Source: Romanomermis culicivorax (Eukaryota > Nematoda > Enoplea > Mermithida > Mermithidae). From it: DNA of 64,000 bases. This document shows positions 22,501 through 33,900 of the stretch, one piece after another (position 1 is the first letter of the stretch; every line of letters begins with the position of its first letter). Below the pieces are notes generated by a model. The model did not search any database and was not told the DNA's origin. It worked only from the letters and a program-made list of their open reading frames with translations. The stretch lies in contig CAWUHX010000171.1 of the NCBI GenBank assembly GCA_963922205.1, positions 1 to 64,000 on the forward strand, written 5' to 3'. The position numbers were made by a program, and so were the translations under genes.

Positions 22501-24752
22501 ATGGGATACTTATCATCCTTGGTAACGTCATTTATACCCCTAAAGTCCACTACTGGTCGCTTGGTACCATCCTTTTTACCCACAAGGAATAACGGAGCTG
22601 CCCAAGGCGACTTTGATGGCTCAATTACACCCTTTCTGAGCATATCTTGCACATGCTCACGAACATGTGGCCGTAAATTTATAGCAGTCCTGTGGTACCT
22701 TTTTGCCACAGGGGCTGCATCGCCTGTATTGATTTTACATGTCAGGTAGGGTGTAGTAGTTGGAGGATCATTGGGCAAGCTGAACACGTCTCTATATTTT
22801 GCGAGACATCGTAGAGCTTGTTCCAATTGTTCAGATGGTATGTTGGATTTAGCCAGCATATTGTACAAGGCTTCCTTGAACTCTTTCTCATCCAATTGAG
22901 TCGAATCAGGTCTAGCCTGGACTGCACAAGTTTGCAGCTTCTCCAGATCCTCAACTATTTTCCCCTTAAGTTGATCTTGGTTATCAGTATCGCACAACAC
23001 TGAATTAGTATGGCCAATTATTTGATTTCTTTTCAAATGGCATCCTGATCCTGTGTTGTTGGATACCATAACAACAAAATCATCTTTTGTACCATCTACT
23101 ATGGTACTATCAATGTGGAACCTTTCTTCGTTCTCTTCAGACTCTATTATGATTCCATTAAGGCGATTTTCGCCTACCTTATCCCAAAGCTTTGCCCTCA
23201 GAAGTATATCAGTACCACTTGGTAAGTAGATGGGATTCACACTCACCACTGGCACCGAAACCTTTAGCAGGCAAATCTTTGGCTGGTATTGGTCGGCGGT
23301 GCTCATTGTGGATTCCGCGGCGCTCGTGGTCATGACCTCTCCACAATTCGATTGGGGCTGGTCCGGCCTCACGTATATCGGTTGTTGACGGTTGTTAAGC
23401 GTCATCGTCCTATTCCTGAAATCTATTATGGCTCCTACCTGAGGATGAGCCAAAAAGTCTGTTCCTACAATAACATTTTCACCTGCTTCAGGAATTACAA
23501 TTGCTTTAACGGGGAACTGTCCACACAATGTATCCATCCTAAATTGGATATACCCATGGGCTTGGACTGTCTTACCGTTGGCTACAGTAACATTTAATAT
23601 CCTCGGATATTCAGTGTAATCCGGGCCCAAAGTTTCTTTCAGAAACTTAGCGGACATGACAGTGCACTGAGCTCCTGTGTCAATTAAAGCCATTGTCTTA
23701 GGACCTCCTATAACAACCTCAATGTGGAATGGGGCTGTTCTGGGGTACGTATCCAGCAAATGTTGTTCCTGGGGACTAGCTGGTGTGCCTCTCCTTATTA
23801 CTTGTATTGATGGTACTACAGGTTGTGGTGCAATTGCATTCATTTGCACAATACTACCTAATACAACATTTGGGCAACTCACTCTCTGATTTACTTCACC
23901 TAAAGGACTCATTTGAGATTGCCTTGCAACCATAACACTCGAATAATCCTTCTGAGGTGGCTGATTTGTGAATTGACCCTGTTGCAGAGTCTGAGTCGGA
24001 CCCATAATCGCCTGAGGAGGCTGAGGATGCTGTAATGCAGCTTGCTGTTGGTATTGCTGCATCTGTTGGAACTGCTTCTGCAGCTCCTTCTGCTTTTTAA
24101 ACTCCAGAAATTCATTATAATCTGAATTCTGTTGGTAACTCTCCTGGCTATCCTGATAACCTGAATAGCCTATATTATAAGCACCTCTGCCTCTGCTATT
24201 AAAGTTGGCATTTGGGTAACCTCCTCTACCTCTATAGCTACCTCTAGCAAAATTGTTGAAGCCTCCCCTGTTGAAACTAGGGAAGCTGGCTCTGCCTCTG
24301 CTCCTGCGCTCGGACAATACTCTCAATGTCCTGCAGTCTGCAGTATTATGTGTTATGTTCTTGTGGAACTCACACCATGGCTTTGTCGGATCTCGGGAAA
24401 CTTGACCTCCCTGACTGGTACTAGGTATGGCCACATCAGACCGATTTTCCGCTTGCCTGTTATCAACCTTTTGCTGGAGTTGGTCGAACCTTTCGACCAG
24501 TTGTACCATCTCTTTAGAGATTTTCAATAGAAGAGATTCTTTCATACCTTTTTCGGTCTGAGCCCTAGGGGCTTCCCGAACTGGAATCTCCTCTATTTCA
24601 GGAGAATCACTCCTTGACCTTTGGGTTTGGGCCTGTACCTGATTACCTACGGTTTGGTATGGTTGCCGAAACCTTTGCCTCTGGCCTTGTTGATATCCTT
24701 CTGACTGGTTCCTAGCAACTACGGCAATTTCAGGATCATGCCCACTAGGCAT
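19563..24752 (-). CDS. Pol polyprotein of the first Gypsy element
   Basis: 1,729 residues from an internal ATG at 24,752; the frame is open upstream to the TAG at 24,864-24,866 that ends gag. Order: a Cys-His-His-Cys knuckle (CEFHKNITHNTADC, residues 127-140), a Gln-rich segment, aspartic protease IDTGA (about residue 357), reverse transcriptase with LPFGLKNAPAEFQ-like motif and YIDD (about 832), RNase H TDASGTALGAAL (about 980), integrase zinc-binding HHCC (about 1,330-1,375) and catalytic DDE core (VDIVG, DRGG, NGMVERFNQ), then a GPF-like C-terminal module. No stop inside, catalytic residues present; likely functional. The zinc knuckle belongs with Gag, which bears on how the gag stop is interpreted. 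Confidence 0.95.
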   Translation of the reverse strand: MPSGHDPEIAVVARNQSEGYQQGQRQRFRQPYQTVGNQVQAQTQRSRSDSPEIEEIPVREAPRAQTEKGMKESLLLKISKEMVQLVERFDQLQQKVDNRQAENRSDVAIPSTSQGGQVSRDPTKPWCEFHKNITHNTADCRTLRVLSERRSRGRASFPSFNRGGFNNFARGSYRGRGGYPNANFNSRGRGAYNIGYSGYQDSQESYQQNSDYNEFLEFKKQKELQKQFQQMQQYQQQAALQHPQPPQAIMGPTQTLQQGQFTNQPPQKDYSSVMVARQSQMSPLGEVNQRVSCPNVVLGSIVQMNAIAPQPVVPSIQVIRRGTPASPQEQHLLDTYPRTAPFHIEVVIGGPKTMALIDTGAQCTVMSAKFLKETLGPDYTEYPRILNVTVANGKTVQAHGYIQFRMDTLCGQFPVKAIVIPEAGENVIVGTDFLAHPQVGAIIDFRNRTMTLNNRQQPIYVRPDQPQSNCGEVMTTSAAESTMSTADQYQPKICLLKVSVPVVSVNPIYLPSGTDILLRAKLWDKVGENRLNGIIIESEENEERFHIDSTIVDGTKDDFVVMVSNNTGSGCHLKRNQIIGHTNSVLCDTDNQDQLKGKIVEDLEKLQTCAVQARPDSTQLDEKEFKEALYNMLAKSNIPSEQLEQALRCLAKYRDVFSLPNDPPTTTPYLTCKINTGDAAPVAKRYHRTAINLRPHVREHVQDMLRKGVIEPSKSPWAAPLFLVGKKDGTKRPVVDFRGINDVTKDDKYPIPRMDDYLDCLGKAKFYTTLDLKSGYWQVPMDEESKEKTAFICQEGLYQFKVMPFGLKNAPAEFQRMMERVLHPYVWKICLVYIDDIIVFSNTFEEHLINLELVLQALRKAHLTLKPEKCEFLPERVHFLGHILNSDGVSPDPKKVKAINDFPFPESKRKLQRFLGMLQWCKKFIPGLAKHAEPLYKLTGKNCVWEVTEVHHQAFRSLKEALLSVPFLRYPVLDGSADFVLQTDASGTALGAALYQETKSDRWVIAYNSRILKADEKKWSATEREGLAIVYGLKLYKHHLIGHKVIIRTDHKPLLSMKVNAMTNGKLKRWYSFISQFNHKLEYVPGKQNAMADFLSRMDEPDDQAEKIPPKWEHMFSKDKRESENLKDLEAQLIEKKHLNLVKRFRILTDPNPEDGTPLYPEPKGKRNQRTGMSPRFTQIYPEDSEGDPESNSPADLVNAVTTRSMAKEAEKSNQAQIQPDGNQVNENVNRGNQDKGKEKRVTWLYPEKEQEFTLADPKEDELPKGLIRDDLMALLQRKDEVLRPYFDRLGPNGTTKYHSGFNIQNEVLYREAGQGSDDQVVVPSCLRDNTLHQYHGAVMMTHQGFKRTLAMIKKRFWWPGIEKDVRHWIKFCPVCKMANQGNTEIPPLIPIIPQGPFDIVSVDIVGISPLSEKRPYVIVFQDYFTKWVEAELIPDQSASTVVDTFLQAIVFRHGTPRRLLSDRGGCFTSDLMKDICKLLECQKIFTTAYHPQGNGMVERFNQTLIKQLRKVAIEEKDNWPRYLRAVVFAYNATPHAATGQSPFSLLRGHEATFGLNLSKAYDIVMPDSNAEAYKFVLTNHLVNLYEDIAKNIQSAAEKSKKYFDKKSKQNGFKEKDWVLLKVDKQKKLGLPWSGPFIVTDISREAENVVTIVNWDNPLNRQTVSISRLKHFRYETTRVLPRIARANQDAPRDENTSLSNMAQTVTTGAPNQMKSFENSLKANLCAISR

Positions 24753-24863
24753 ACCTACTTCATTAATTACAATAGGATCCTGTTGTGTACCCTTGGGTCC
24801 ATATCTCTGGAAGGCATTCCTATATCTACGTTCAATGTCATGAACTTCAACTGCTAGATCATA

Positions 24864-26399
24864 CTAAGTTCTAAAGGTATGCTTCGAATTCTTAAGTTCA
24901 GACTGGAAGGTGGGGTCACTCTTATATATGAAGGTGTCAATGATCAGTCTCTGTTTAGACTGGTAGTCCAAATCACCTTTAACTAGTTCCACTAATATAC
25001 TGACCCTTTTTAAAAACTCTACGGCCTGTTCATTGGGTCTTTGTTGGATCTCAAATAACTCCCTGGTTAACATTTCCAGGTTACATTCAGGTGCAAAGAC
25101 ATTAATGATGGCTCTCCTGGCCTCCCTATAGGTCATGTTGTCTCCTGCAACAGCCTTCGGTCTACCTTTAGAAAGCCTCAGCAGTGCTTCATACTTAGCT
25201 GCTTCGGGTGTATCCCTACGGAATTCCCCTTCAAGTGCTGTTAAGAAGCTAAGCACCTGCTGATTTACCATACCCTCATCTAAAAGTTTGGGTAACACAC
25301 CTTTAACGATATTCCTGACTACAATCTCTTGTGCCAAATTATTTGATGGCACTTCCCTCTGATCATAAGCTGCTGTTAATACTGGATCAAGATCAGAGTT
25401 CAGGGATTGCAGCATGACTCTATTTGGATCTCGTTGAGGTGGTACACCTCCTTGATATGATGGCATATTGTCTTTGTCAAACCTGTAATCCCTATATGGG
25501 AAACATGCCAATTGATCTGGTCTAAGGGTATTTGGATCAACTATATTTCCTCTACCATCATAGACCACTCTAGTTAAAGTTGGATGCTGCGAAGCTATCT
25601 GACTTTGATTCCTGAAGTCTGCCGATTGCTCAGCTCCTTCGAATCGAAGATCTCTAGCTGGACCTTTCCAACTTTTGGGCTCAAAGTTAAGCCTTTGCCT
25701 TTCATCAACATCAGGCCTATTACTAGGCCCTGCGCCTGCATTCATTTCAGCAACGAGACGGTTGTCTCTTTCTGCACCCCTATTACATGGTCTAACCTGT
25801 CTATCCGGCTCCTGTCGGCGCCTGTCAGCTTCCCTTTTGTTGTCCTCTGTGGCGGCATTCGCGATTATGTCGAACAAGGCTTCGACGGTCCCTTTCAACT
25901 CGCGTAGCTGCGTCGCCAACTCTTGATTGGACATCTCGGGAGCTCTTTCCTGCGGTTGGAATCGCTCTTGTTCCTGGGGAATCCTCTCTAATCTTTGATC
26001 GATTTCGGGGTCCCTTTCTTCCAAATTCGGTCGATTTTTGGGCGTAACGACGTCCCTTTTTGGTCCTGCTAATTCGACCTTTGGCGGCGGTGACCTTTTG
26101 AAATTTTGCTGCGGCGGTCCATCGGCGTCTGGGTTCGGATTCGCCGGGCCTGCCTCCTGCGGATCGATGGCAATCGCTGGTGGTCGGTCAATTGGTACGC
26201 CTGCATCTTGAGGCGTAAAATGCATTGCATTCTGCTGCAATGGTTGAACCCTCGCGGGAGTTTGATCTGGGATCACTGGGTCAGGAGCAGCATGCCGTTG
26301 CTGATCTCCGTCTCCCAAATTGACTAGATTCCCAGCACTCGCCACTCTGGGTGGTGATCTAGGTAAAGTATTACCTCTCAGTATCCTTTCGTTAGGCAT
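24864..26399 (-). CDS. Gag (capsid part) of the first Gypsy element
   Basis: 511 residues from ATG 26,399. A proline-rich N-terminus and an Arg/Glu-rich middle lead to a retrotransposon-gag capsid-like helical region (about 360-505) containing FLTALEGEF and [18 protein letters not shown]. It ends at TAG 24,864-24,866. The next 111 nt stay open in the same frame and lead into the zinc knuckle and protease, so gag and pol differ by this one stop codon. Either the stop is read through in a fraction of translations or it is a nonsense mutation in an originally single gag-pol frame; its place before the nucleocapsid-type knuckle favours mutation. Confidence 0.88.
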   Translation of the reverse strand: MPNERILRGNTLPRSPPRVASAGNLVNLGDGDQQRHAAPDPVIPDQTPARVQPLQQNAMHFTPQDAGVPIDRPPAIAIDPQEAGPANPNPDADGPPQQNFKRSPPPKVELAGPKRDVVTPKNRPNLEERDPEIDQRLERIPQEQERFQPQERAPEMSNQELATQLRELKGTVEALFDIIANAATEDNKREADRRRQEPDRQVRPCNRGAERDNRLVAEMNAGAGPSNRPDVDERQRLNFEPKSWKGPARDLRFEGAEQSADFRNQSQIASQHPTLTRVVYDGRGNIVDPNTLRPDQLACFPYRDYRFDKDNMPSYQGGVPPQRDPNRVMLQSLNSDLDPVLTAAYDQREVPSNNLAQEIVVRNIVKGVLPKLLDEGMVNQQVLSFLTALEGEFRRDTPEAAKYEALLRLSKGRPKAVAGDNMTYREARRAIINVFAPECNLEMLTRELFEIQQRPNEQAVEFLKRVSILVELVKGDLDYQSKQRLIIDTFIYKSDPTFQSELKNSKHTFRT

Positions 26400-26495
26400 T
26401 TTAAATCCTGCTAACTTTCTGTAGAAACCTGGAGGATTTTCTTTTCTCCTAGTCTGACTACGAAGTTCCGTGGTAAGGAGTTAAAAGCCACCACT

Positions 26496-27114
26496 TGTTG
26501 TGCAGGTCTTTCCTTAAGAGGCGTAAGAAAAGATTGGGTCTGAACTGACCTGTTAGAACTGATACCTTGGCTAAGCCTCGGTGATTAGTGCAACAGTTGG
26601 GTTATCCCCAGACCTACAACAACAAAGATAAACCTTGTTCTAAATACGGGGGCCTTACCAAGGACCTCCGCAGTCTCCTAGATGAGACAAGGAATCCCCT
26701 CAGGGATAAACTTACTTGGGTATAACCCGAAAGGGGTTTCCCAAAACTTACTTGACGTACGCCGGCGCCTGGGCCTCTGGCCCTCTGCCTTTGTCGATCG
26801 CTAATAATATCTAAATAAACAAACGAATATATTAAGCTATATGTCCGGCCAAATATGTAAAAAGAATGTGGGTATACCACAGTGCAATACTCATAAAGAA
26901 CACAAGTTGCTGGGAAAATTGTATTTGGGGACGCCAGCAAAAATGTCAAGAAATATAATAAACAACGATATAAAGTGAAGAATGAATTTCACTATCTTTT
27001 TTGGTCTTTTGGTGGCGCTCCATTCTATGCAAATGTCTGCGCCGCTGGTCGTCCCTTTCGTCAATTTGCATGTCGATTTCCCCACACGAATTGGCATCAA
27101 CAGGGTGCCCAACA
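26496..27114 (-). repeat. 5' LTR of the first Gypsy element
   Basis: 619 bp, identical in ends and length to 12,470-13,088. Differences from the other LTR include GTCTGG versus GTTGGG near 26,598, TTCG versus TTTG near 26,790, and CCCTCC versus CGCTCC near 27,018. The element is transcribed right to left from here. Confidence 0.96.
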
Positions 27115-27494
27115 CATGTAAATAATTTTTGAAGGGCTATCAACTGTCCTACGCGTTTTGTCTGAATTTCCCCAGGGCGTTTGTGTCTTTTAAATCTAGA
27201 AAAGGAGCGTGGTTTGCATTATATCTCGATTTTTCCGCTAAATCGTAGCCTACTGTAGAAACATTCACATTGTCATCCTCTCAAACTATTTCGATTTTTT
27301 TTGCATTTATCAAAAACTTATACGATTTTGGGCTATGTGTTTCTAGTCTTTTGAACTTCAAAGTATTTCTGTTGAGATAAGATTTATTTCTGGTTGAAAT
27401 TTCGTCAAATCACAAATTTATCAACTGAATTTTGAATTTCTCTTCAAAAATTTTGATTAGAGTTGAGTGAGTAGATTAGGTTATCATTTCGAAA

Positions 27495-27746
27495 ATGAGC
27501 GATGGTGGCAAAAAACGATTGCCATGGATGAAAAAGCGAAACAAGTCATTGCAAATGTTAGTCGCACATCAAGCTAAGTAAGAAATAAAATTGAACTATT
27601 TTGATTCGTTAAAACTGAATCAAAACCACGTTTTTTTTGTCAGATTGGTGGTTTCTGTGAAGAAACCTGAAACACAAAATAATTTGGGCTCTTTTGCACA
27701 ATGGCGAAAAGATTTTGAGGGTTTGGAGTTGGAAAATTGCATTTGA
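27495..27746 (+). CDS. Two-exon micro-ORF, 61 residues, possible transposase 5' remnant
   Basis: Exon 27,495-27,577 and exon 27,644-27,746 join in phase across a 66-bp intron (GTAAGA ... TTTTGTCAG, a textbook acceptor). The product starts MSDGGKKRLPWMKKRNK and ends FEGLELENCI. A start with the similar context MSDEGG occurs at 30,856, upstream of the large transposase-like gene, and each is close to a copy of the TAAGTGAAGTAGACATGC terminal motif. It may therefore be the 5' end of a truncated copy of that gene. It could also be a short host gene; no family recognised. Confidence 0.4.
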
Positions 27747-30480
27747 TGCATTTTAAGATGGCAATAGATCATAATTTTCTAGTGCTCTGCATCAGTGGTG
27801 ATTATATAATTACCATTTTTTGCTATAACTGAGCAAAGCAGCGACCCTTTGCATGTCTACTTCACTTAACAGTTAACATTCATTTGTTGTCACCACTATC
27901 ATGTCATCATTCAGCTTGGGATCTTTGGATATCCTGTCTTAGTAGTTTGCTGAAAATCAAGATTTTTTCGATTATTTTCACAGAATATTTTGTGGTCTTT
28001 GGAGATTTTTGAACTCTGTGAAGATGATTTTTTTGCATTCAAAAAATTATCGAATTATCATCAGTTTGAGACAGTTACATAAGTTTTTTCTGATTGAAAA
28101 ATCCAAATTTTAGTTGCTTGTCTGATTTTTCAAACTTGACTGCATGCCATCGATATAACTTTTTTGCATTTTACCCTGATAGAAGAAGATTTTACTGCAA
28201 AATTTACTGCAAACATCCAAGAAATAAATTTTGAAAAGATTCATTTTCCAACTAGAATATCAAAAATGAAAAAAAGTCGGCAATTTGTCCTGAAAGTATA
28301 TCTATGAAATTTGTTATTTTTGCACGAATTTATGTAATATCATTGACTTCCAGCTGACTTTCTAGCTGTTTAGCTGATTTAAAACTTCAGCTCTTTGCTG
28401 AAGTCTGAACATCATGCTTGATCGAAAATTTAATCCATAATGGAATAAGTGTTGAAAATATTAATTTTCTAGAATTCTAGAATATAGATATCTGAGAGGA
28501 TAAATCACATGCAGTCTATAATTCTTTACTTTGGCTGATCACAGAGATGTCAGCCGTCGAATTTATGGGCAATTCAGTTTTTTTCACTTCAGTTTTTTTC
28601 GCTTCTTAGCTATCATTAATTTTGATATATTTGTAACATAATCTGACCTAATACTCGAAAATGTTCGAATTTTCTTTATTTTTTGAAAATTAGTGACTCA
28701 AGGAGCATGAGAATGTTCCAATCACTATTTTTTGCAGAGACCCTTCCACCGTCTGGGGATCCAGGTCAAATCTTTTTTGTCATTTTCGCCATATCGTTTT
28801 TTGCTCAAAAGTGCCACCATATGCTTTATTTATGCTTTCTTGAGCTTTTCGGAACATATTCATGCTTCCGCAGTCAGTATTTTGCCAAAAATGAAGAAAG
28901 AAGTTTTTACTTTTTGGTCACATTAGGATAAAAATACAGGGTGAGCCAAAAAAGGCGACTGGTGCTGACTTTCATAACTTTCGAGCAGATGTAGCTTTTC
29001 CAATGCCGATTTCTGCAATAGAATGCCCTTTTTGTCTTTTTTAAAAGGGCCACATTTTATGCTTTTAGCATTTATGGTTACTGTGCAAACAGAAATTTAG
29101 TAACAGTGGTCATTTTTCAAAAAGTAAAAGTTGTGAAGTCAAAGTAAAAGTTGCCTATTGTGCAATAAGTTTTGTAAAGCTGTTTACATGCAATAGTACT
29201 TTAAAATCCGTCAGATTTGTAAGTTACAGTTAATTTAAATTCATTGACTTCTTGTATTAAAATGGGCAAATTTCGCCAAAATCAAGAGCTTTTGTTTTTA
29301 AATTTGAAAAAAGCAAAATCAATTCTGTCATTGACCAGGTCAACAAACGATAAAAATTATTGGTGAAACAGAAAGTAGGACACGCTGAAATGCTCTCTTG
29401 TTGTTTCCAGCTGTTATATAGTTCTCATGATTGGATCTATTGTACTTATCTGTTGTGAAACATGTTGATTTTGTCAATTTTTCAAAATTTATTTGCAAGA
29501 GTCAACATTTAGTATTTTTAATTTTAGTCAATCAATATTCGAGCAATCTGGCTGTAACTTTGCAGTTTGTACAAGATGTTTTATCTACGGAAAACAGGAA
29601 ATCAAATTAAAAAAGCTTCACCCATATAAAGCTGTGAAAGTCATTACCATTCGCCTTTTATTAGACAAAGTGATAAAAACCTGAATTGCATGAAAATTTG
29701 ACTGCTGATCACATATTTTAGCTTGGCCAAGATGAAGAATCATAAATTGCACTTGAATCATTCTTACTTCCAGCCATACATTTAACGAAGCCCCTAGCTC
29801 TGGGGGGTCAGTAATTCCCAAAATTTTGGGTGGGGAGGCCTCTCAAAGAAAAAAATCGGTTTTTTTCACGAAAAAAGTCCGAAAAATAGTTTAAAAATGG
29901 TAATTTTCTTCTAGAAAGACCGAAAAAATGTATCCATGGCATGAAGGCCGCAGAAAATTCACATTTTTGACCTATTTTATTCAAAAATTGGCATTTCTCA
30001 TCAAAAAATTGAAATTTTCCAGTATTTTTCCGACCAAAAGTATTGGAGTTCCTATGGCTACTATTGGGCTAGCTATAGGATTGGAAAATCCTAGGGGGCA
30101 GTCCCACAATGGCTAGCCACGGTTTCTGGGGGGGGGGGGGTTCCCATAGCACTCCTCCCAATTACATGTATGCTTCGGGCAAGGATCACAGGAAAAATTT
30201 TCAGGATCCTGATTCTCTAGAATGTTGGAAAATGAGTCTTTTTAAAACTTATTTCTTGATTTGAATTTTTGATTTTTGAGGCCTAATAATTTGCAGGCTT
30301 GAACAACGTGCAGATGTTCTCAGTTGGCTAAACAATCAGCTTGAAGTCAAGAATGTCTCATAAATTTGGTCCAAACCCAAAAATTTATAAACAGACTTCT
30401 GGCATGGAGCAACAACATTTTTTTGGATTTTTGATATTCTAGAATGCTAGAGAATGAATCCTTTCGACGATTATCTCCAA
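27747..30480. other. No gene; AT-rich repeats and transposon ends
   Basis: 27,851-27,868 is one copy of the inverted terminal motif (see separate entry). The rest is AT-rich with no ORF of coding character; 29,800-30,150 has G-runs and short inverted repeats around CCTAG/CTAGG and a 13-base G tract near 30,127-30,140. Confidence 0.5.
27851..27868 (-). repeat. Transposon end motif, right-end orientation
   Basis: GCATGTCTACTTCACTTA, exact reverse complement of 30,786-30,803. The flanking inward sequence (left of it) also resembles the inward flank of the other copies. By polarity of the two-ended copies at 37.9 and 55.8 kb this is the right end of an element lying to its left, whose other end I do not see. 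Confidence 0.6.
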
Positions 30481-30488
30481 TCAATTAT

Positions 30489-30657
30489 CAAGTGCAGATT
30501 TAGGGGGGCGGGGGGCGGCCGCCCCCCAAACCTTTTGAAATACGATATTTTTTCAGTATACCTATTGGAAATTTGAAAATTTTTTGAAGTTTTTGGGAAA
30601 AATACTTAATTTTGAGCACCGACCCCCCCCTGAAAAAAATTTATGGGTCTGCCACTG
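30489..30657. mobile_element. hAT-type MITE with 8-bp target duplication
   Basis: A 169-bp element flanked by identical 8-bp duplications TCAATTAT (30,481-30,488 and 30,658-30,665). Ends are CAAGTGCAGATTTAGGGGGG on the left and, reading inward from the right, CAGTGGCAGACCC. The interior is G-rich then C-rich and can fold back. An 8-bp duplication with CAGTGGC-type ends is the signature of the hAT superfamily; there is no coding capacity. Confidence 0.85.
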
Positions 30658-30785
30658 TCAATTATCCCTTAAAATTTTGTGAAAATAACGATTTTCATCA
30701 AATACTTGGGCCTGATATCAAAGATAAACTGGTTTGATCACAGGATGAGAAATTCTGGTGTCAACATCTATCGAAGACAAACTAA

Positions 30786-30803
30786 TAAGTGAAGTAGACA
30801 TGC
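30786..30803 (+). repeat. Transposon end motif, left-end orientation
   Basis: TAAGTGAAGTAGACATGC followed inward by ACAGTCGCGCCACGGCTAA, closely matching the left end of the element at 55.8 kb. It lies about 190 bp upstream of the ATG of the transposase-like gene, so it may be that transposon's left end. No matching right end was found between 35.2 and 37.8 kb. Confidence 0.65.
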
Positions 30804-30977
30804 TTACAGTCGCGCCACGGCTAAATTATAGCAACAAATCATTAAAATAATCATTATGTCTGATGAAGGTGGTCAAATTTTTTTGCATTTCAAATATTTT
30901 TTCTCATTTAAAACACCAGATTGGCGGAAAATGCAGTAGTTCCAATATGCTTATGCATTAGTATTTTCGAGCAAAAA

Positions 30978-33900
30978 ATGGCGGAAAAGTTTGGCTTCTT
31001 CCGCCATAAGGTGAAAAAGTCCATGCAAAAACTGATTAAAACAACAGAAAAAACACCTCGAGCATACAACATGACTCAAATTTCAAGAAAAACCATTCAA
31101 ATATTGTATCCAAATTTGATGCCATTATTGTGCAGAGAGATAATATGCTCTCCATTGCTAAATTTGAGCCACTATTTCAAACAAAGAACGAGTTTCGAGT
31201 TCCATCTCAAAGTCTTATAATTTTTTCAAATTATTACTATTTTTAGGGCTCAGAGAAGTGCTCAATCGAGTCTGGGAAATTTATCTACAGATGGCGATGA
31301 CACTGGCCCTGATTGCCAGAATAGATCAAGTATATTTAAACATATAATTTTCTTCTGTTTGCTGAAGTTATCTCTCATTTTCTATATTTTTGTTCCCTTT
31401 TTCGATCAAATTTTACATGTCTTTATTTTCATCTCATATTTTTCATCTTTTAATTTGTTTTGATGAACAGCAGGCACTAACAGTGAACCACTGGATATTA
31501 GCGATATCCCCCAACTTATTCCACGAGAGACCCAAAATGAATTTTTATCTCCAGTCAAGAAACGTAAGCAACAATGAACTGTTTTTCACACTCTCATTTA
31601 AGGCACAATTTTTATGTAGGCGCCAGTATCACTCATTCTACGCCTCTCCAAACCAACTCCAATTTGAAATCTATGCAAATCGCATTGAAAGCAAATCAAA
31701 GAATCGAAAATTTGTCGTTAGAATTGACAATAGTATCCAAAGAATTGGCAGACGTGAAAGCTAAGTTACTTTTTTCTGAAAACTCTATTTCTGACCTGAA
31801 AAAAGAAAATTTATCCAAAGATTTAGTGATTTACAATCAAAAAGAAAAAATTTCAAAACTTGAAGCACTCTTGTTGCAGCAAAAAGTCTCAGATCATGAT
31901 TATGTTTTTAAGAATACTCAGTCAACTAATAATATTCTAGTAGAATTTCAGAATGACAGGAAATTGGCCACTATCAGCACTAAGTTGGAAAAAGGTTTTC
32001 ACTCAACGCTAGAGCCAGAAAAAGCATATTCAATGCTTACACACAGACGTGACAAAAACTACCATTTGGAATTGCTAAAGAATTTTCTAATCCATATCTG
32101 CAAAGGCGATATCATGCCAGATGTTGGACTTTGCTTAGGTGAGCATGGAGAACTGAAGTTGCAAATTAATACTAAGTTGTATTGTAGGAAATTCTTCATT
32201 CCTTTGATGAGTCAAGGTATTTTCCACAGATATGCTCTATTACAAATTATTTGAAGAATTATTAATTTCTGTGGTCAGTGTCTTGTGCTGGACAATAATT
32301 GATTTATTATTTCTTGCCATTTTATACATGTCTCAATAGTTTTGCATAAATTGTTAAATTATCAGTCAAGATATATTTCTGAATGGGCGATTTTTTTCGC
32401 TTTTGTTCCACAATTGTCTATCCTTCTAAATGACTTCTTTCATTGATTTAGCTGATTTTTTGCGCCAAAATTACCCGATTATGGAATATTTGAGCACTAC
32501 ATTTGGAAAAGTATCCAAGTTACGTCTTGATCCATCAGATTCGTTGGATTTCAAACTTTGCTTAGGTAAGCAGTACTTAGTTAATGAAATAATTCAACCC
32601 TATGGAATACAAAGAGGGCCACTCATGAAAAATTGTTATCTCCAACCAAAAAATTTTTTGTGGATTGTGCTTGGAGCCTCCAAGCATGATGCACAACATT
32701 TTTTCTAATGCATCACAAAAATTTCAAGCAAAAATTTCCCTACCTGCTCAGAAACCTGATGCCATTATTGATTTTATTTTATTCTCTATATCCTCTAGAT
32801 CTCAGTTTCTGGAATAATTATATTCACAATGAAATTTTCATTTCAAAATTGTCAACATTCTGTGGATTTATAGGGCTTTCGTGGGGCGATTACAGGAAAA
32901 TCAAATGTTTCATGTCAAAAATTGATTACGATTTCCTTGCTCCCACCAACAAGGCGATTGAAGAGACAGCTGAACGAAAGGTCAAGTCAGAATTGAAGTT
33001 TTCTTTCATTTCTCTCTGCGAGAAATATGAGAATGTCGAGAGACCTCTTTTGATTGTATCTGAGTTAATAGATTTCATTGAGGAATCATGGGCAGAGATT
33101 GTTAGCAGAGGCGAAGTTATTGATGATGAAAGATTTGGCGGAAAAATTTGGATTGCCATTGGTGGCGACAATGGTGGAGGAACAACAAAATTGACACTAA
33201 GCTTTATAAATGTTTCTAAGCCAAACAGTGTGCATAATACTAAGCTAATTGGTTTTTTTGAGGGATCTGATAAGGCTGACAACCTTCGAATCGCCTTCAG
33301 CCGATTGTCGCCTGCAATTCAAAGAATCAGTGATTCCCTAACTTTACCATTCCAAGAATCCAATCAGACAATAGAGCAAAGAAAAGTCGAATTATTTTTA
33401 GTCGGCGACACCATGTTCCTCTCATATTTCAATGGTCATCAAGGTCCAGCGTCATCGTTCCCTTGTTTATTTTGCCATATTCAACTCAGCGACCTGAAGA
33501 AGACTGGCTATGATAAGATAAGTTCTTTAAACCAAAATTTCAAAGTTAGAGATATCTTCCCAAAAAAACTGGCTCATTCTCAAATTCAGTATCCTTTGTT
33601 TCCCATTAAATTAGAAAACATTGTTCCACCTGTTTTACATATTCCTCTTGGCTTGTTTAATGATTTTTTCAAGCAAATTCGAATTTTGTGCAAAAAAATC
33701 GACTTGAGATCAGAATTCAATTTTCCATGCAAAAACGACGATGTAATGAAGAAGGAAAGTTCAGTTCAATCTTTAGCAGGTTAGTACCTAATTTAGCTTA
33801 TGATTAGATTTCAAAGTAGAAAGGGATTTTTAAACTTTGGCATATGAAAATCAAGAATTTGATATTTCACTAAAAACTTTGAAGTTCAATACAGTATTTG

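Larger units (their letters stand above)
12470..27114 (-). mobile_element. Ty3/Gypsy-type LTR retrotransposon with an exonuclease ORF3, 14.6 kb
   Basis: Complete element on the minus strand: 5' LTR 26,496-27,114, candidate primer-binding site 26,476-26,493 (TGGTGGCTTTTAACTCC), gag, pol, long spacer with ORF3, and 3' LTR 12,470-13,088. The order protease, RT, RNase H, integrase places it in Ty3/Gypsy. G+C is clearly higher than in the AT-rich flanks. The flanking bases (CCAAG left, CATGT right) do not form a target duplication, and Maverick sequence does not resume on the right. The element is unusually long for the group because of ORF3. Confidence 0.93.

Noticed and set aside
27824-30836. 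A 3-kb transposon bounded by the inverted motif pair
   Set aside because: In the complete elements at 37.9 and 55.8 kb the motif points the other way, so these two are more likely a right end and a left end of different elements.
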